Source: Scytonema hofmannii PCC 7110 (GTDB lineage Bacteria; Cyanobacteriota; Cyanobacteriia; Cyanobacteriales; Nostocaceae). Taken from it: DNA of 64,000 nt. The stretch spans positions 186,001 through 250,000 of the forward strand of contig NZ_KQ976354.1 of NCBI RefSeq assembly GCF_000346485.2. The letters run 5' to 3'. Position 1 is the first letter of the stretch; each line of letters opens with the position of its first letter. A model generated the notes under the pieces. That model made no database searches. It saw only the letters and a program-made list of their open reading frames with translations, and was not told where the DNA came from. Below are positions 19,646 through 26,121 of the stretch, in pieces. The position numbers and the translations under genes are program-made.

Positions 19646-19788
19646 CTTATAACCAAGGATTCAAATAATTCTATTTTAACGTTTTAAATTAGTATCCAGT
19701 TCTTCTTTTGTGATTTTGTAACCGCAGTTCAAGAAATGAGATTGTTAATCAGGTAAGTTGCTTCCAACATTTGTGCCTATTGACAGAC

Positions 19789-20016
19789 TCAAATCAGGCA
19801 ATTTTGATTATCTACTAGGACAACCCCTGGAGAGTAGGTTTGTAATTCCTCAGGAGCAAATTGGGCATAGGTCATAATGATTAGGCGATCGCCTGATATT
19901 CCTAAACGGGCTGCAGCAGCATTCAACTCAATTGCTCCTGAGTTTGCAGGAGCAACAATTGCGTAAGTTATAAATTGGTTACCAAATTTTCTGCCTGTAG
20001 AGACGTGCCATGGCAC
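19789..20016 (-). pseudogene. panD: Aspartate 1-decarboxylase (panD), 3' fragment
   Basis: The translated piece [20 protein letters not shown] continues to [20 protein letters not shown] and ends [11 protein letters not shown], the C-terminal half of PanD (beta-alanine synthesis for pantothenate). The first ~45 residues, including the Gly-Ser self-cleavage site that generates the pyruvoyl cofactor, are missing. Upstream sequence on this strand does not continue the homology. The break coincides with a palindrome at about 19996-20020 (agacgtgccatggcacgtct). It cannot be functional as it stands; a complete panD is expected elsewhere in the genome. Confidence 0.8.
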
Positions 20017-20020
20017 GTCT
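19998..20020. repeat. Palindrome AGACGTGCCATGGCACGTCT
   Basis: A perfect 20-bp palindrome, a dispersed cyanobacterial repeat, exactly where homology to PanD ends. It suggests that repeat insertion or recombination at a repeat caused the truncation. Confidence 0.75.
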
Positions 20021-20160
20021 TTGCATAGGTTGAAGAATTAAAAACAAATTTTGGCATTTGGCTCGCTGAGAACATTTTCATAGAATACGATCGCTCTTTA
20101 CGCTACAGCACATCCTTTGACAAATGTTTATTTTTGAATGGCAATCAATGATTGGATATT

Positions 20161-20328
20161 ATGCACAGTGCTGATGAAGGAGTTGAGTCGATCGCTGAAA
20201 TGATTGTGCGTTTAGTATGCGAATATGAAGCTCGACAAGCAGCAACCAAAGCAAAAAAAGTACACAGATCTGCTAAATCCGCCGCCTTACCTCTACCACA
20301 TTCTCTTCATCCACAACCACGTAAGTGA
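20161..20328 (+). CDS. Possible small protein (55 residues)
   Basis: An ATG-started frame MHSADEGVESIAEMIVRLVC..., helical in its first 35 residues and Lys/Pro-rich after that. No ribosome binding site or family is recognised. It lies among gene fragments and could itself be the start of a truncated gene. Weak call. Confidence 0.25.
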   Translation: MHSADEGVESIAEMIVRLVCEYEARQAATKAKKVHRSAKSAALPLPHSLHPQPRK

Positions 20329-20343
20329 TGTACTCTATTTTAC

Positions 20344-20562
20344 TTATTTCCTAAATGGTTCAGATAAAATTCCCAGAATTTCTTCAAGTTGTGCAATGAA
20401 GTATTCAGTCCTGTCAATTTTTAAGGTTTGTGCTTCAAGTGTTAAAAACTTCCACAATGTACCAGTTGATACTACCCCATATATTGTCCGCGATTGTCCT
20501 TTGCGATCGTTAAATATTTGAGCTGCTACCATTTCAGCCACGCATTGTCCTAAACCCAGTCT
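20344..20562 (-). pseudogene. C-terminal fragment of a conserved hypothetical
   Basis: Reading [15 protein letters not shown], then [18 protein letters not shown] and a final [14 protein letters not shown]. This is the usual C-terminus of a larger cyanobacterial protein found in many copies, with a restriction-nuclease-like N-terminal part (recalled, not searched). The frame is closed by a stop about 15 bp further upstream and no N-terminal part is present, so this is a remnant. Confidence 0.6.
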
Positions 20563-20638
20563 GCTGAGTTACAAATGTATCAGCGTCCATCCGCTACAGG
20601 CTGCGGTTAGTTCTTTCTACAAATGAGGTTATTGTAAA

Positions 20639-20965
20639 ATGGATAATTCACTAACCTATGCTAAAATATTGACACAAGTGTTGCGGAAGGCATCAACTGC
20701 ACAGCCTAGGTTACAAAATATCCAACTTCGCTCAGTGTGTGATGCCGAGTCAGGTCAATTTCTCATTATTGCAACGGGTTGGGATAAGAATACTTGGTTG
20801 AACACAATCTTGTTTCATGCTCGACTGGTAAACAGCAAGGTTGTTATTGAGGATGATAATTTTGAGGAGGGACTGACTGAAGCGTTAATTGCAGCAGGAA
20901 TTGCAGCAGAGGATATCGTGACAGGGCTTTTCCAAGAACAGCAGCATCTAAGTTTATCTGCTTAA
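20639..20965 (+). CDS. XisI family (element excision factor-like) protein
   Basis: 108 residues. The segment FLIIATGWDKNTWLNTILFH, followed by NSKVVIEDDNFEEGLTEALI and AAGIAAEDIVTGLF, follows the XisI pattern: a hydrophobic strand ending in GW, a strand with I/V-x-x-D, then EG-x-x-x-x-L-x-x-x-G-I/V-x-x-E-D-I-V. XisI helps XisF-mediated excision of the fdxN element in heterocysts of Anabaena. The usual partner XisH is not adjacent. A large XisF-like recombinase lies 5 kb away at 26122-27711. The many XisI paralogues in cyanobacteria need not all act in excision. Confidence 0.62.
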   Translation: MDNSLTYAKILTQVLRKASTAQPRLQNIQLRSVCDAESGQFLIIATGWDKNTWLNTILFHARLVNSKVVIEDDNFEEGLTEALIAAGIAAEDIVTGLFQEQQHLSLSA

Positions 20966-20985
20966 AAAATCGAAACTACTTTTTT

Positions 20986-21486
20986 TCAATCTGCTTCACC
21001 AATAAGCAAAAAAGCAGACCAATCACTGGGATGAGGATATTTCTTCATTGTCGTTAACATCGCTTGTCTGAGTGCGATGGCGTTATCCTTGTGTAGTTTT
21101 AACTGCCGATAAAATTCTGGCATGAAAAAAGCAGTGGATTCATCCGATACCCGCCACAAAGAAACCACAATACTTGGTGTCCCCGCAGAAATAAATGCAC
21201 GAGGTAAGCCAATGACTCCATCGCCAGTAATCCTTCCTCTGCCAGTATCGCACGCACTTAAGACCACTAACTCTGCAGAAAGCTTCATCTTTAAGACTTC
21301 ATCCGCACTCAGCAAACCATCATCTTGACCATCAGGCGCTAAGGCTACAGCACCAGGAATTCCCGGCTCACCCAAATTTTCCAGTAAGCCATGGGTGGCT
21401 AAATGGATGTAGTTAGCTTGAGCCATTTGTTTGGTGACCACAGCTTTCGTTGCGCGATCGCCAGTGATAGGTTGAGTCTGAAACAT
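20986..21486 (-). pseudogene. CHAT-domain protease, C-terminal fragment
   Basis: A 166-residue piece with both catalytic elements of a caspase-like CHAT domain: His in NYIHLATHGLL and Cys in LVVLSACDTGRG. The C-terminal helix (DNAIALRQAMLTTMKKYPHP, then WSAFLLIGE) is complete. The TPR-rich N-terminal part that such cyanobacterial proteins normally have is missing: a stop lies just upstream of PIAQMF. It abuts the truncated gene at 21494, with only 7 bp between them, showing a recombination junction. A second CHAT remnant lies at 25014-25135. Confidence 0.8.
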
Positions 21487-21493
21487 TTGGGCA

Positions 21494-21775
21494 ATGGGAT
21501 GGTACTATTACCTTGATGACAGACTTCACTTTCCCTTTCAAGCCAAGTGGATAAGCCGTAAGCGCCCAGAAGGAAGGGATGTTGAGGTCATAGAAATGTC
21601 GCCAGAAGATGATTGTTTGCACGATATGTTTGTAGAAGTGCGATATCAAGAGGGAACCGTTGACGATATTTTCTCCGCACGTCTATCTGAAATTAACCCA
21701 ATAGATGTTAATGAGGAAACGGCAGAAGCTGTGGCTGACTGGCATTATTGGGTAGCACAGGGATACGAGTTTTAG
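21494..21775 (+). pseudogene. Calcium-binding-type small protein, N-truncated
   Basis: 93 residues starting GWYYYLDDRLHFPFQAKWIS, a motif that in cyanobacterial relatives is preceded by about 35 more residues; here a stop codon and the CHAT fragment lie directly upstream. The rest (EVRYQEGTVDDIFSARLSEI, then ADWHYWVAQGYEF) is complete. It may still make a short product from ATG 21494. The family assignment rests on recalled resemblance. Confidence 0.55.
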
Positions 21776-21906
21776 TTATTGAGAAAAGCAGATACTTAAG
21801 TTGACATGATAGGGACAAAATTTGAATGGGTTTTCGCCCCGTCGGAAGCGATCGCACTGTAATATAGCTATAATCAGAGCTAAAAGCAAACGAGATTAGG
21901 TTTCCT

Positions 21907-22257
21907 ATGGCTGTACCTACAGAAATTCGTCAGAGAGCGATTGCTTTACTCGAACAATTACCAGGAGAATCTTTAGTAAAGGCTGTTGAATTTTTGGAAA
22001 CCCTTTCTCATGAGGCACTACAGGTATCGGAAGCACTAAAGCCCTCACCTGATGAAACCGCTTTGCTTCAAATTATTCAACGCCGTCTGTCTTCTGAAGA
22101 ACAAGATAGATTGGCTTATCTGCGTCAGCAAAACGAGATGGGAGTCATGACAGACACAGAGCACCAAGAGCTACTCATGTACATTGAGCGCGTCGAACAA
22201 CAAGATGCTGAACGTGCAGAAGCATTGATAAAACTGGCTCAACTTCGCGACTGTTGA
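21907..22257 (+). CDS. Hypothetical antitoxin-like small protein
   Basis: 116 residues, acidic and almost wholly helical (EIRQRAIALLEQLPGESLVK, later QRRLSSEEQDRLAYLRQQNE and TEHQELLMYIERVEQQDAER). Proteins of this kind commonly stand before an HNH nuclease or RelE-type partner in cyanobacteria. Here the next gene, 50 bp downstream, is a broken HNH nuclease, so the two once formed a pair. Function unknown. Confidence 0.65.
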   Translation: MAVPTEIRQRAIALLEQLPGESLVKAVEFLETLSHEALQVSEALKPSPDETALLQIIQRRLSSEEQDRLAYLRQQNEMGVMTDTEHQELLMYIERVEQQDAERAEALIKLAQLRDC

Positions 22258-22308
22258 TTTGAAAGTGCTAATTAACGAGTTCTTGCCTATACATGGCAAC
22301 GTAGCCTA

Positions 22309-22516
22309 ATGTCAGAACGAACCCCAGAATCAATCAGGCGTATTGTTGCTGACGAGTGCTCGTGGTTACTGCGAGTATTGTCGTTGTTCCGAACAATTTG
22401 CCACCGAAAGTTTTACGGTTGAGCATATTAAACCCCGACAAGCAGGTGTGAAAACGGTAGTTGGAAGCGAATTCTCACTCAACAGCCTAAGAAGTAAATT
22501 GACGTTTAAATGGTGA
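22309..22516 (+). pseudogene. HNH endonuclease, frameshifted and truncated
   Basis: It begins MSERTPESIRRIVADE in frame 1, then needs a one-base frame change near 22356 to continue as ARGYCEYCRCSEQFATESFT and VEHIKPRQAG, the C-x-x-C...H part of an HNH nuclease. After GVKTVVG the homology ends, and the second half with the final H/N residues is lacking. Both a frameshift and a deletion are therefore visible, and the gene is dead. Confidence 0.78.
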
Positions 22517-22615
22517 GTAAAAACTAATAACAAAATCGGAGGAAGGTACACCTAACTCAAATAACCTCATAATGAAGTCAGCATCTTAAAAGCCTGGATA
22601 TCGGGAGACTTTTGC

Positions 22616-23704
22616 ATGACGGGGACGAATAGAGACAAACAACTGTCGAGAATTATTTTAAAAGGCTTCAAATCTATCGCCAGATGTGACCTTGAACTCT
22701 CTAGAGTCAACGTTTTGATTGGAGCTAACGGGGCGGGGAAATCTAATTTTATCGGATTCTTCCGGATGATTCAGCAGTTGCTTGAGCAGAACCTGCAAGT
22801 TTTTGTCAGCCGCCAGGGTAGTCCCGATGCATTATTGCATTTTGGGCGTAAAACAACCCAACAACTGGAATTTCAGCTATACTTCGGCAATAATGGGTAC
22901 TTCGCCACGTTAGAACCAACCCAGGATAATCGTCTGATGTTTGCGAAGGAGTCCTTCTGGTGGGATATGAGTGGTGAGCGTGAAATTGGTAGGGGACATT
23001 TTGAGACATTGGCTTTTGTTGACACAAGGATAGGAATTGACGAGTACGTTTTGTCTGCTATGCAGCAGTGGCGGGTTTATCATTTTCATGACACCAGTGA
23101 CAGTGCTTATGTAAAGCAGCTGCATGGTATCAATGACAACATTTACCTGCGGAGTGATGCACGTAACCTTGCATCCTTCCTGTATCTGTTGCGCGATCGC
23201 AACCCAGCCTCGTATCAGAAAATCATCAAAACCATTCGGCTTGTTGCTCCGTTTTTTGGAGACTTTTACCTGCGTCCCTCGCCGCAAAACAAGGAGTTTA
23301 TCGAGTTGGAATGGTTTGAGCGAGGGCAGGATGTTCCGTTCAAGGCACATCTGCTTTCGGATGGTACACTGCGTTTCGTGTGTCTGGCAACCGTTTTCCT
23401 GCAACCTGAAGAGCTTCAGCCTGAGACAATTCTAGTTGATGAGCCAGAACTGGGTCTCCATCCCTATGCGATCGCTATTCTGGCATCATTGATACGTACT
23501 ACCAAAAAACAAGTGATTGTTTCAACCCAGTCAGTGGAACTGCTTAATGAATTTGATGCAAATGATGTCATTGTAGTAGATCGTCATGAGGAGAAATCAT
23601 CATTTCGCAGACTGGTAAAGCACGATCTGGAGGAATGGCTTGAGGACTATAGCCTGGGTGAGCTTTGGAAGAAGAACGTTGTCGGAGGGAGACCTTCACG
23701 ATGA
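22616..23704 (+). CDS. AAA family ATPase (OLD/RecF-like)
   Basis: 362 residues. The start ATG 22616 is followed by an N-terminal SMC-like strand (RIILKGFKSIARCDLEL), Walker A GANGAGKSN (about 35-43), the signature-like LSDGTLRF near 252, Walker B ILVDEPELGLHP near 272-283 and a switch STQS near 303. It is a single-polypeptide ABC/SMC-type ATPase without a nuclease domain of its own. Its stop overlaps the start of the DUF4276 gene by four bases (ATGA at 23701-23704), so the two are translationally coupled and act together. Such ATPase + TOPRIM-like pairs are typical of anti-phage systems; this role is inferred. Confidence 0.85.
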   Translation: MTGTNRDKQLSRIILKGFKSIARCDLELSRVNVLIGANGAGKSNFIGFFRMIQQLLEQNLQVFVSRQGSPDALLHFGRKTTQQLEFQLYFGNNGYFATLEPTQDNRLMFAKESFWWDMSGEREIGRGHFETLAFVDTRIGIDEYVLSAMQQWRVYHFHDTSDSAYVKQLHGINDNIYLRSDARNLASFLYLLRDRNPASYQKIIKTIRLVAPFFGDFYLRPSPQNKEFIELEWFERGQDVPFKAHLLSDGTLRFVCLATVFLQPEELQPETILVDEPELGLHPYAIAILASLIRTTKKQVIVSTQSVELLNEFDANDVIVVDRHEEKSSFRRLVKHDLEEWLEDYSLGELWKKNVVGGRPSR

Positions 23705-24363
23705 TCCGGGTAAATATTTTCGTTGAAGGGCAAACGGAGGAAACATTTGTCAGGGAAGTGCTCTACGAGTATTTTCAAGAGAAAAACATCTATCTCAACC
23801 CGATTCTTGTAAAAACCAGTTCAATTGGCAAAGGCGGTGTAGTGAGCTACGCTAAAATTAAGCCGCAATTAAATCGCAAGTGCCTTGAAGACAGCAAGGC
23901 GTTTGTTACCACAATGTTTGATATGTACGGCTTACCCAATGATTTTCCGGGTAGTAATTCCCTGCCAAAAACCAGTGACCCATTCCAGAAGGCTGAGTAT
24001 CTTGAACAGGAAATGGGCAAGGATATCGGTCACAAAAATTTTATCCCCAATTTGCTTGTTCATGAGTTTGAAGGGCTTCTGTATAGCAGTCCTCAAGTGT
24101 TTTCTGCATGGTTTGATGAAGGTGTCGTCAGTATTTTACAAGCCGAGCGAGACGCCTTTCCTTCACCCGAACATATTAACGACAATCCAATCACAGCACC
24201 ATCAAAACGAATTCTTAATTGTTGTCATGGATATGACAAACCACTGCATGGTTCGCTGCTTGCGATCGATATTGGGTTGGATTCGATACGTCAGCAATGC
24301 CAGCATTTTAACCAATGGTTACTACGTCTTGAGAGCATACTTCTAAAAACTCCAGAAAGTTAG
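23701..24363 (+). CDS. DUF4276 (TOPRIM-like) protein, partner of the ATPase
   Basis: 220 residues from ATG 23701. The N-terminal strand IRVNIFVEGQTEETFVREVL holds the conserved V-E-G-x-T-E motif of TOPRIM-like nuclease families, with the acidic Glu. Next comes FVTTMFDMYGLPNDFPG, with the second acidic cluster (D-M-Y), and NFIPNLLVHEFEGLLYS with a conserved E-F-E. This layout matches DUF4276. By analogy with OLD nucleases and with PARIS (AriA/AriB, where the partner is DUF4435), the pair could sense phage and cleave nucleic acid. It is not PARIS itself by domain content. Confidence 0.83.
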   Translation: MIRVNIFVEGQTEETFVREVLYEYFQEKNIYLNPILVKTSSIGKGGVVSYAKIKPQLNRKCLEDSKAFVTTMFDMYGLPNDFPGSNSLPKTSDPFQKAEYLEQEMGKDIGHKNFIPNLLVHEFEGLLYSSPQVFSAWFDEGVVSILQAERDAFPSPEHINDNPITAPSKRILNCCHGYDKPLHGSLLAIDIGLDSIRQQCQHFNQWLLRLESILLKTPES

Positions 24364-24470
24364 GTAAAGTCAGGAAAAGTAAGTAATTTATCAATAATTT
24401 CCGAAATTGTCTAGTAATGATTGTTGAGTAAATTATAGATGTAAACTTAACAATTCAAATCCCAGATTCT

Positions 24471-24917
24471 ATGACAATTATACAAAGAAGCCTGAATAAC
24501 CTAATTCTTACAGGTTTACTTATTATCGTTCCTGCTTATACAAATACTTCTGCTCGCGCCCAATTACCCCAAACACCCACTCAAAACTCAAGTGAAAAAA
24601 TTCTTACTAAAGATGAGTTGTACTTTGGTTTATCCAAGCCAGACGGAAAGATGGTATCTGAAGTTGAGTGGCAGCTATTTTTGAGACGTGTGATTACACC
24701 CCGTGTCCCCGAAGGATTAACTGTAATGGATGCCTATGGGCAATACCTTAACAGTTCAGGCAAACTAACCAAGGAAAAGACTAAACTAATCATTTTGATT
24801 TACGAAAACAGCCCAACTAAAAATTTCCAGATTGAAGAAATGATATCGAGTTATAAACAAACATTTCAACAGGAATCAGTGCTAAGAATCACTAGCACTG
24901 TCAGAGTATCTTTCTGA
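24471..24917 (+). CDS. Exported DUF3574-like protein
   Basis: 148 residues with a signal sequence (LNNLILTGLLIIVPAYTNTS, ending in A-R-A-Q). The mature part reads LYFGLSKPDGKMVSEVEWQL, then FLRRVITPRVPEGLTVMDAY and LIILIYENSP, matching DUF3574 (W-x-x-F-x-x-x-x-I-T-P-R-x-P-x-G-L-T). The function of the family is unknown. It is transcribed alone, 107 bp after the DUF4276 gene. Confidence 0.75.
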   Translation: MTIIQRSLNNLILTGLLIIVPAYTNTSARAQLPQTPTQNSSEKILTKDELYFGLSKPDGKMVSEVEWQLFLRRVITPRVPEGLTVMDAYGQYLNSSGKLTKEKTKLIILIYENSPTKNFQIEEMISSYKQTFQQESVLRITSTVRVSF

Positions 24918-25013
24918 AGTTTCGTTTTCGTATTAAGCATTATCCCCGCAATTGGCTTCACTGAACTTGCGCTAACAACTTGGCTCGAATTTACCCAAAA
25001 TCAGGTTGTTATG

Positions 25014-25135
25014 CGACATTAGGTGCGCGATCGCCAGTGATGGGCTGAGTGTTAAACATCACAGCAATAGTGCTAGCTTCCGTTTGTGCTCCAGGTAGAG
25101 ATTCCAGTTGCTCAGGAGCCGCACCAATAGTATCC
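25014..25135 (-). pseudogene. Second CHAT-protein remnant
   Basis: On the minus strand this stretch reads DTIGAAPEQLESLPGAQTEA, then IAVMFNTQPITGDRAP, the linker that precedes the catalytic part in cyanobacterial TPR-CHAT proteins. The same MF-x-TQPITGDRA words begin the fragment at 20986-21486, so pieces of two related genes are scattered here about 4 kb apart. No stop-free frame of useful length remains. Confidence 0.65.
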
Positions 25136-25212
25136 GGGAATTATCATCGTCTGCAAGCGTGGCATAAAATGGCATAAAATGGCATGATAAAGTAAAAGAG
25201 TTTGAAATACCG

Positions 25213-25485
25213 ATGAAAAGTATTAATATTTCTTTACCGGACGGTATGCGTGCTTACATAGAGGAACAGGTTGCGGATGGTGGTTATAGCACCATTAGCG
25301 AGTATTTCCGTGAGTTGGTGCGTCAAGATCAAAAGCGTAAAGCTCAGGAACGTTTAGAGACTTTATTACTAGAAGGGTTAAATTCTGGAAGTGCAACACC
25401 TTTAACTGAGCAAGATTGGGATGATATTCGTACTTCAGTGCGGGCAAAAGTTCAAGAGCAGAAAGGTTTAAACGAAAATGGGTAA
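25213..25485 (+). CDS. parD: ParD-type antitoxin (ribbon-helix-helix)
   Basis: 90 residues. The start SINISLPDGMRAYIEEQVAD is the RHH strand and first helix; GGYSTISEYFRELVRQDQ is the second helix with the ParD-typical YSTxSEYxRELIR word. The C-terminal tail would bind the toxin. It overlaps the start of a broken parE at 25478 by 8 bp, the usual antitoxin-toxin order. The nearby repeated word tggcataaaa at 25160-25185 may be an operator. With the toxin gone, the antitoxin may now be a solitary repressor. Confidence 0.85.
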   Translation: MKSINISLPDGMRAYIEEQVADGGYSTISEYFRELVRQDQKRKAQERLETLLLEGLNSGSATPLTEQDWDDIRTSVRAKVQEQKGLNENG

Positions 25486-25542
25486 TGTTTATCAACATCC
25501 CTAGGCTATCCGTGACCTAATTGATTTGGCGACTTATATCGC
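25478..25542 (+). pseudogene. parE: ParE toxin, nonsense-mutated and truncated
   Basis: From ATG 25478 the frame reads MGNVYQHP, then TAG, then AIRDLIDLATYIA, the usual ParE N-terminus with a stop codon in place of a Gln (CAG to TAG by one change). Homology then ends at about 25542, and about 75 residues are missing. The toxin is inactive. Confidence 0.78.
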
Positions 25543-25565
25543 TTTTTTATCAGTATTAGGCATTT

Positions 25566-25811
25566 TCACGCATCAGATAAAAGTTCCTCTTCGGTTAAAT
25601 CAATCATTGGAACTCCATAATGATGTAAATTGAGTAAAAAAGAAACTCTATCCATACCTGCTAATTGTGCTGCTACGCCAGAAGAAATGCGTTTCATTTC
25701 AAATAGCTTAACTGCCATTGCCATTTTTGCTTCTTGCTCAAACTGTTCTCGCGTCTGTTGTAAGGCATCTGGTAAAGTTTCTGGATAGTCGATTTTGAGT
25801 TGTAAGGACAT
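25566..25811 (-). CDS. UPF0175 family protein (antitoxin-like)
   Basis: 81 residues. LKIDYPETLPDALQQTREQF, then EAKMAMAVKLFEMKRISSG, VAAQLAGMDRVSFLLNLHHY and DLTEEELLSDA match UPF0175, small helix-turn-helix proteins usually paired with a downstream PIN- or DUF3368-type toxin. The expected toxin is not present downstream; the 3' neighbour is the decayed parE. A PIN fragment lies upstream at 25872-25982. It probably acts as a DNA-binding regulator. Confidence 0.82.
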   Translation of the reverse strand: MSLQLKIDYPETLPDALQQTREQFEQEAKMAMAVKLFEMKRISSGVAAQLAGMDRVSFLLNLHHYGVPMIDLTEEELLSDA

Positions 25812-25871
25812 ATTTTTTTCATCTAATTCGTTCTAAAAATTCACCCAACGACAAAGCCTACCCCACAAGAG

Positions 25872-25982
25872 TTATTCTAACAGTTCGTTAGGTAGTCTCA
25901 ATGACAGTTCGGGCAAACTGGTAAACCAAGCCAAAGCAGGAGGATGACCGTGCTGGATGTCAATTAAAATATCAGTATCCAT
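25872..25982 (-). pseudogene. PIN-domain (VapC-like) toxin, N-terminal fragment
   Basis: 36 residues: MDTDILIDIQHGHPPALAWF continuing to TSLPEL, the N-terminal PIN motif with the first catalytic Asp (M-D-T-D). The rest of the nuclease domain is missing. A MITE-like element begins at 25983, directly beside its start codon, so promoter and ribosome site are also disrupted. Confidence 0.68.
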
Positions 25983-26074
25983 TAGACATCTCCAGAAATG
26001 ATGTAAGGGCGCAAGACCGCCGCGCCCCTACCAAGACTTTTGGGTAACGCATACTTAATTTTTGGAGATGTCTA
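25983..26074. mobile_element. Miniature inverted-repeat element (92 bp), TA-flanked
   Basis: The element begins TAGACATCTCCA and ends TGGAGATGTCTA, perfect 12-bp terminal inverted repeats each bounded by TA. It contains the GGGCGCAAG / CGCGCCCCTA palindrome and has no coding capacity. TA ends suggest mobilisation by an IS630/Tc1-type transposase. A single matching end (ctggagatgtcta) lies at about 37809-37824. Confidence 0.72.
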
Positions 26075-26080
26075 TTGACA

Positions 26081-26111
26081 TCGCATTATGGAGTTGGGTT
26101 TCGTTCCTCAA
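26081..26111. repeat. Dispersed inverted repeat TTGGGTTTCG / CAACCCAA
   Basis: The sequence gttgggtttcgttcctcaacccaacctac recurs almost identically at about 56144-56172. Its arms TTGGGTT and AACCCAA form a small hairpin. It lies immediately 3' of the serine recombinase gene and may act as its terminator. Confidence 0.65.
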
Positions 26112-26121
26112 CCCAACCTAC

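Noticed and set aside
20225-20521. 98-residue plus-strand frame
   Set aside because: It overlaps the recognised minus-strand fragment (AAQIFN...ILGILSE) and its own translation has no protein-like pattern.
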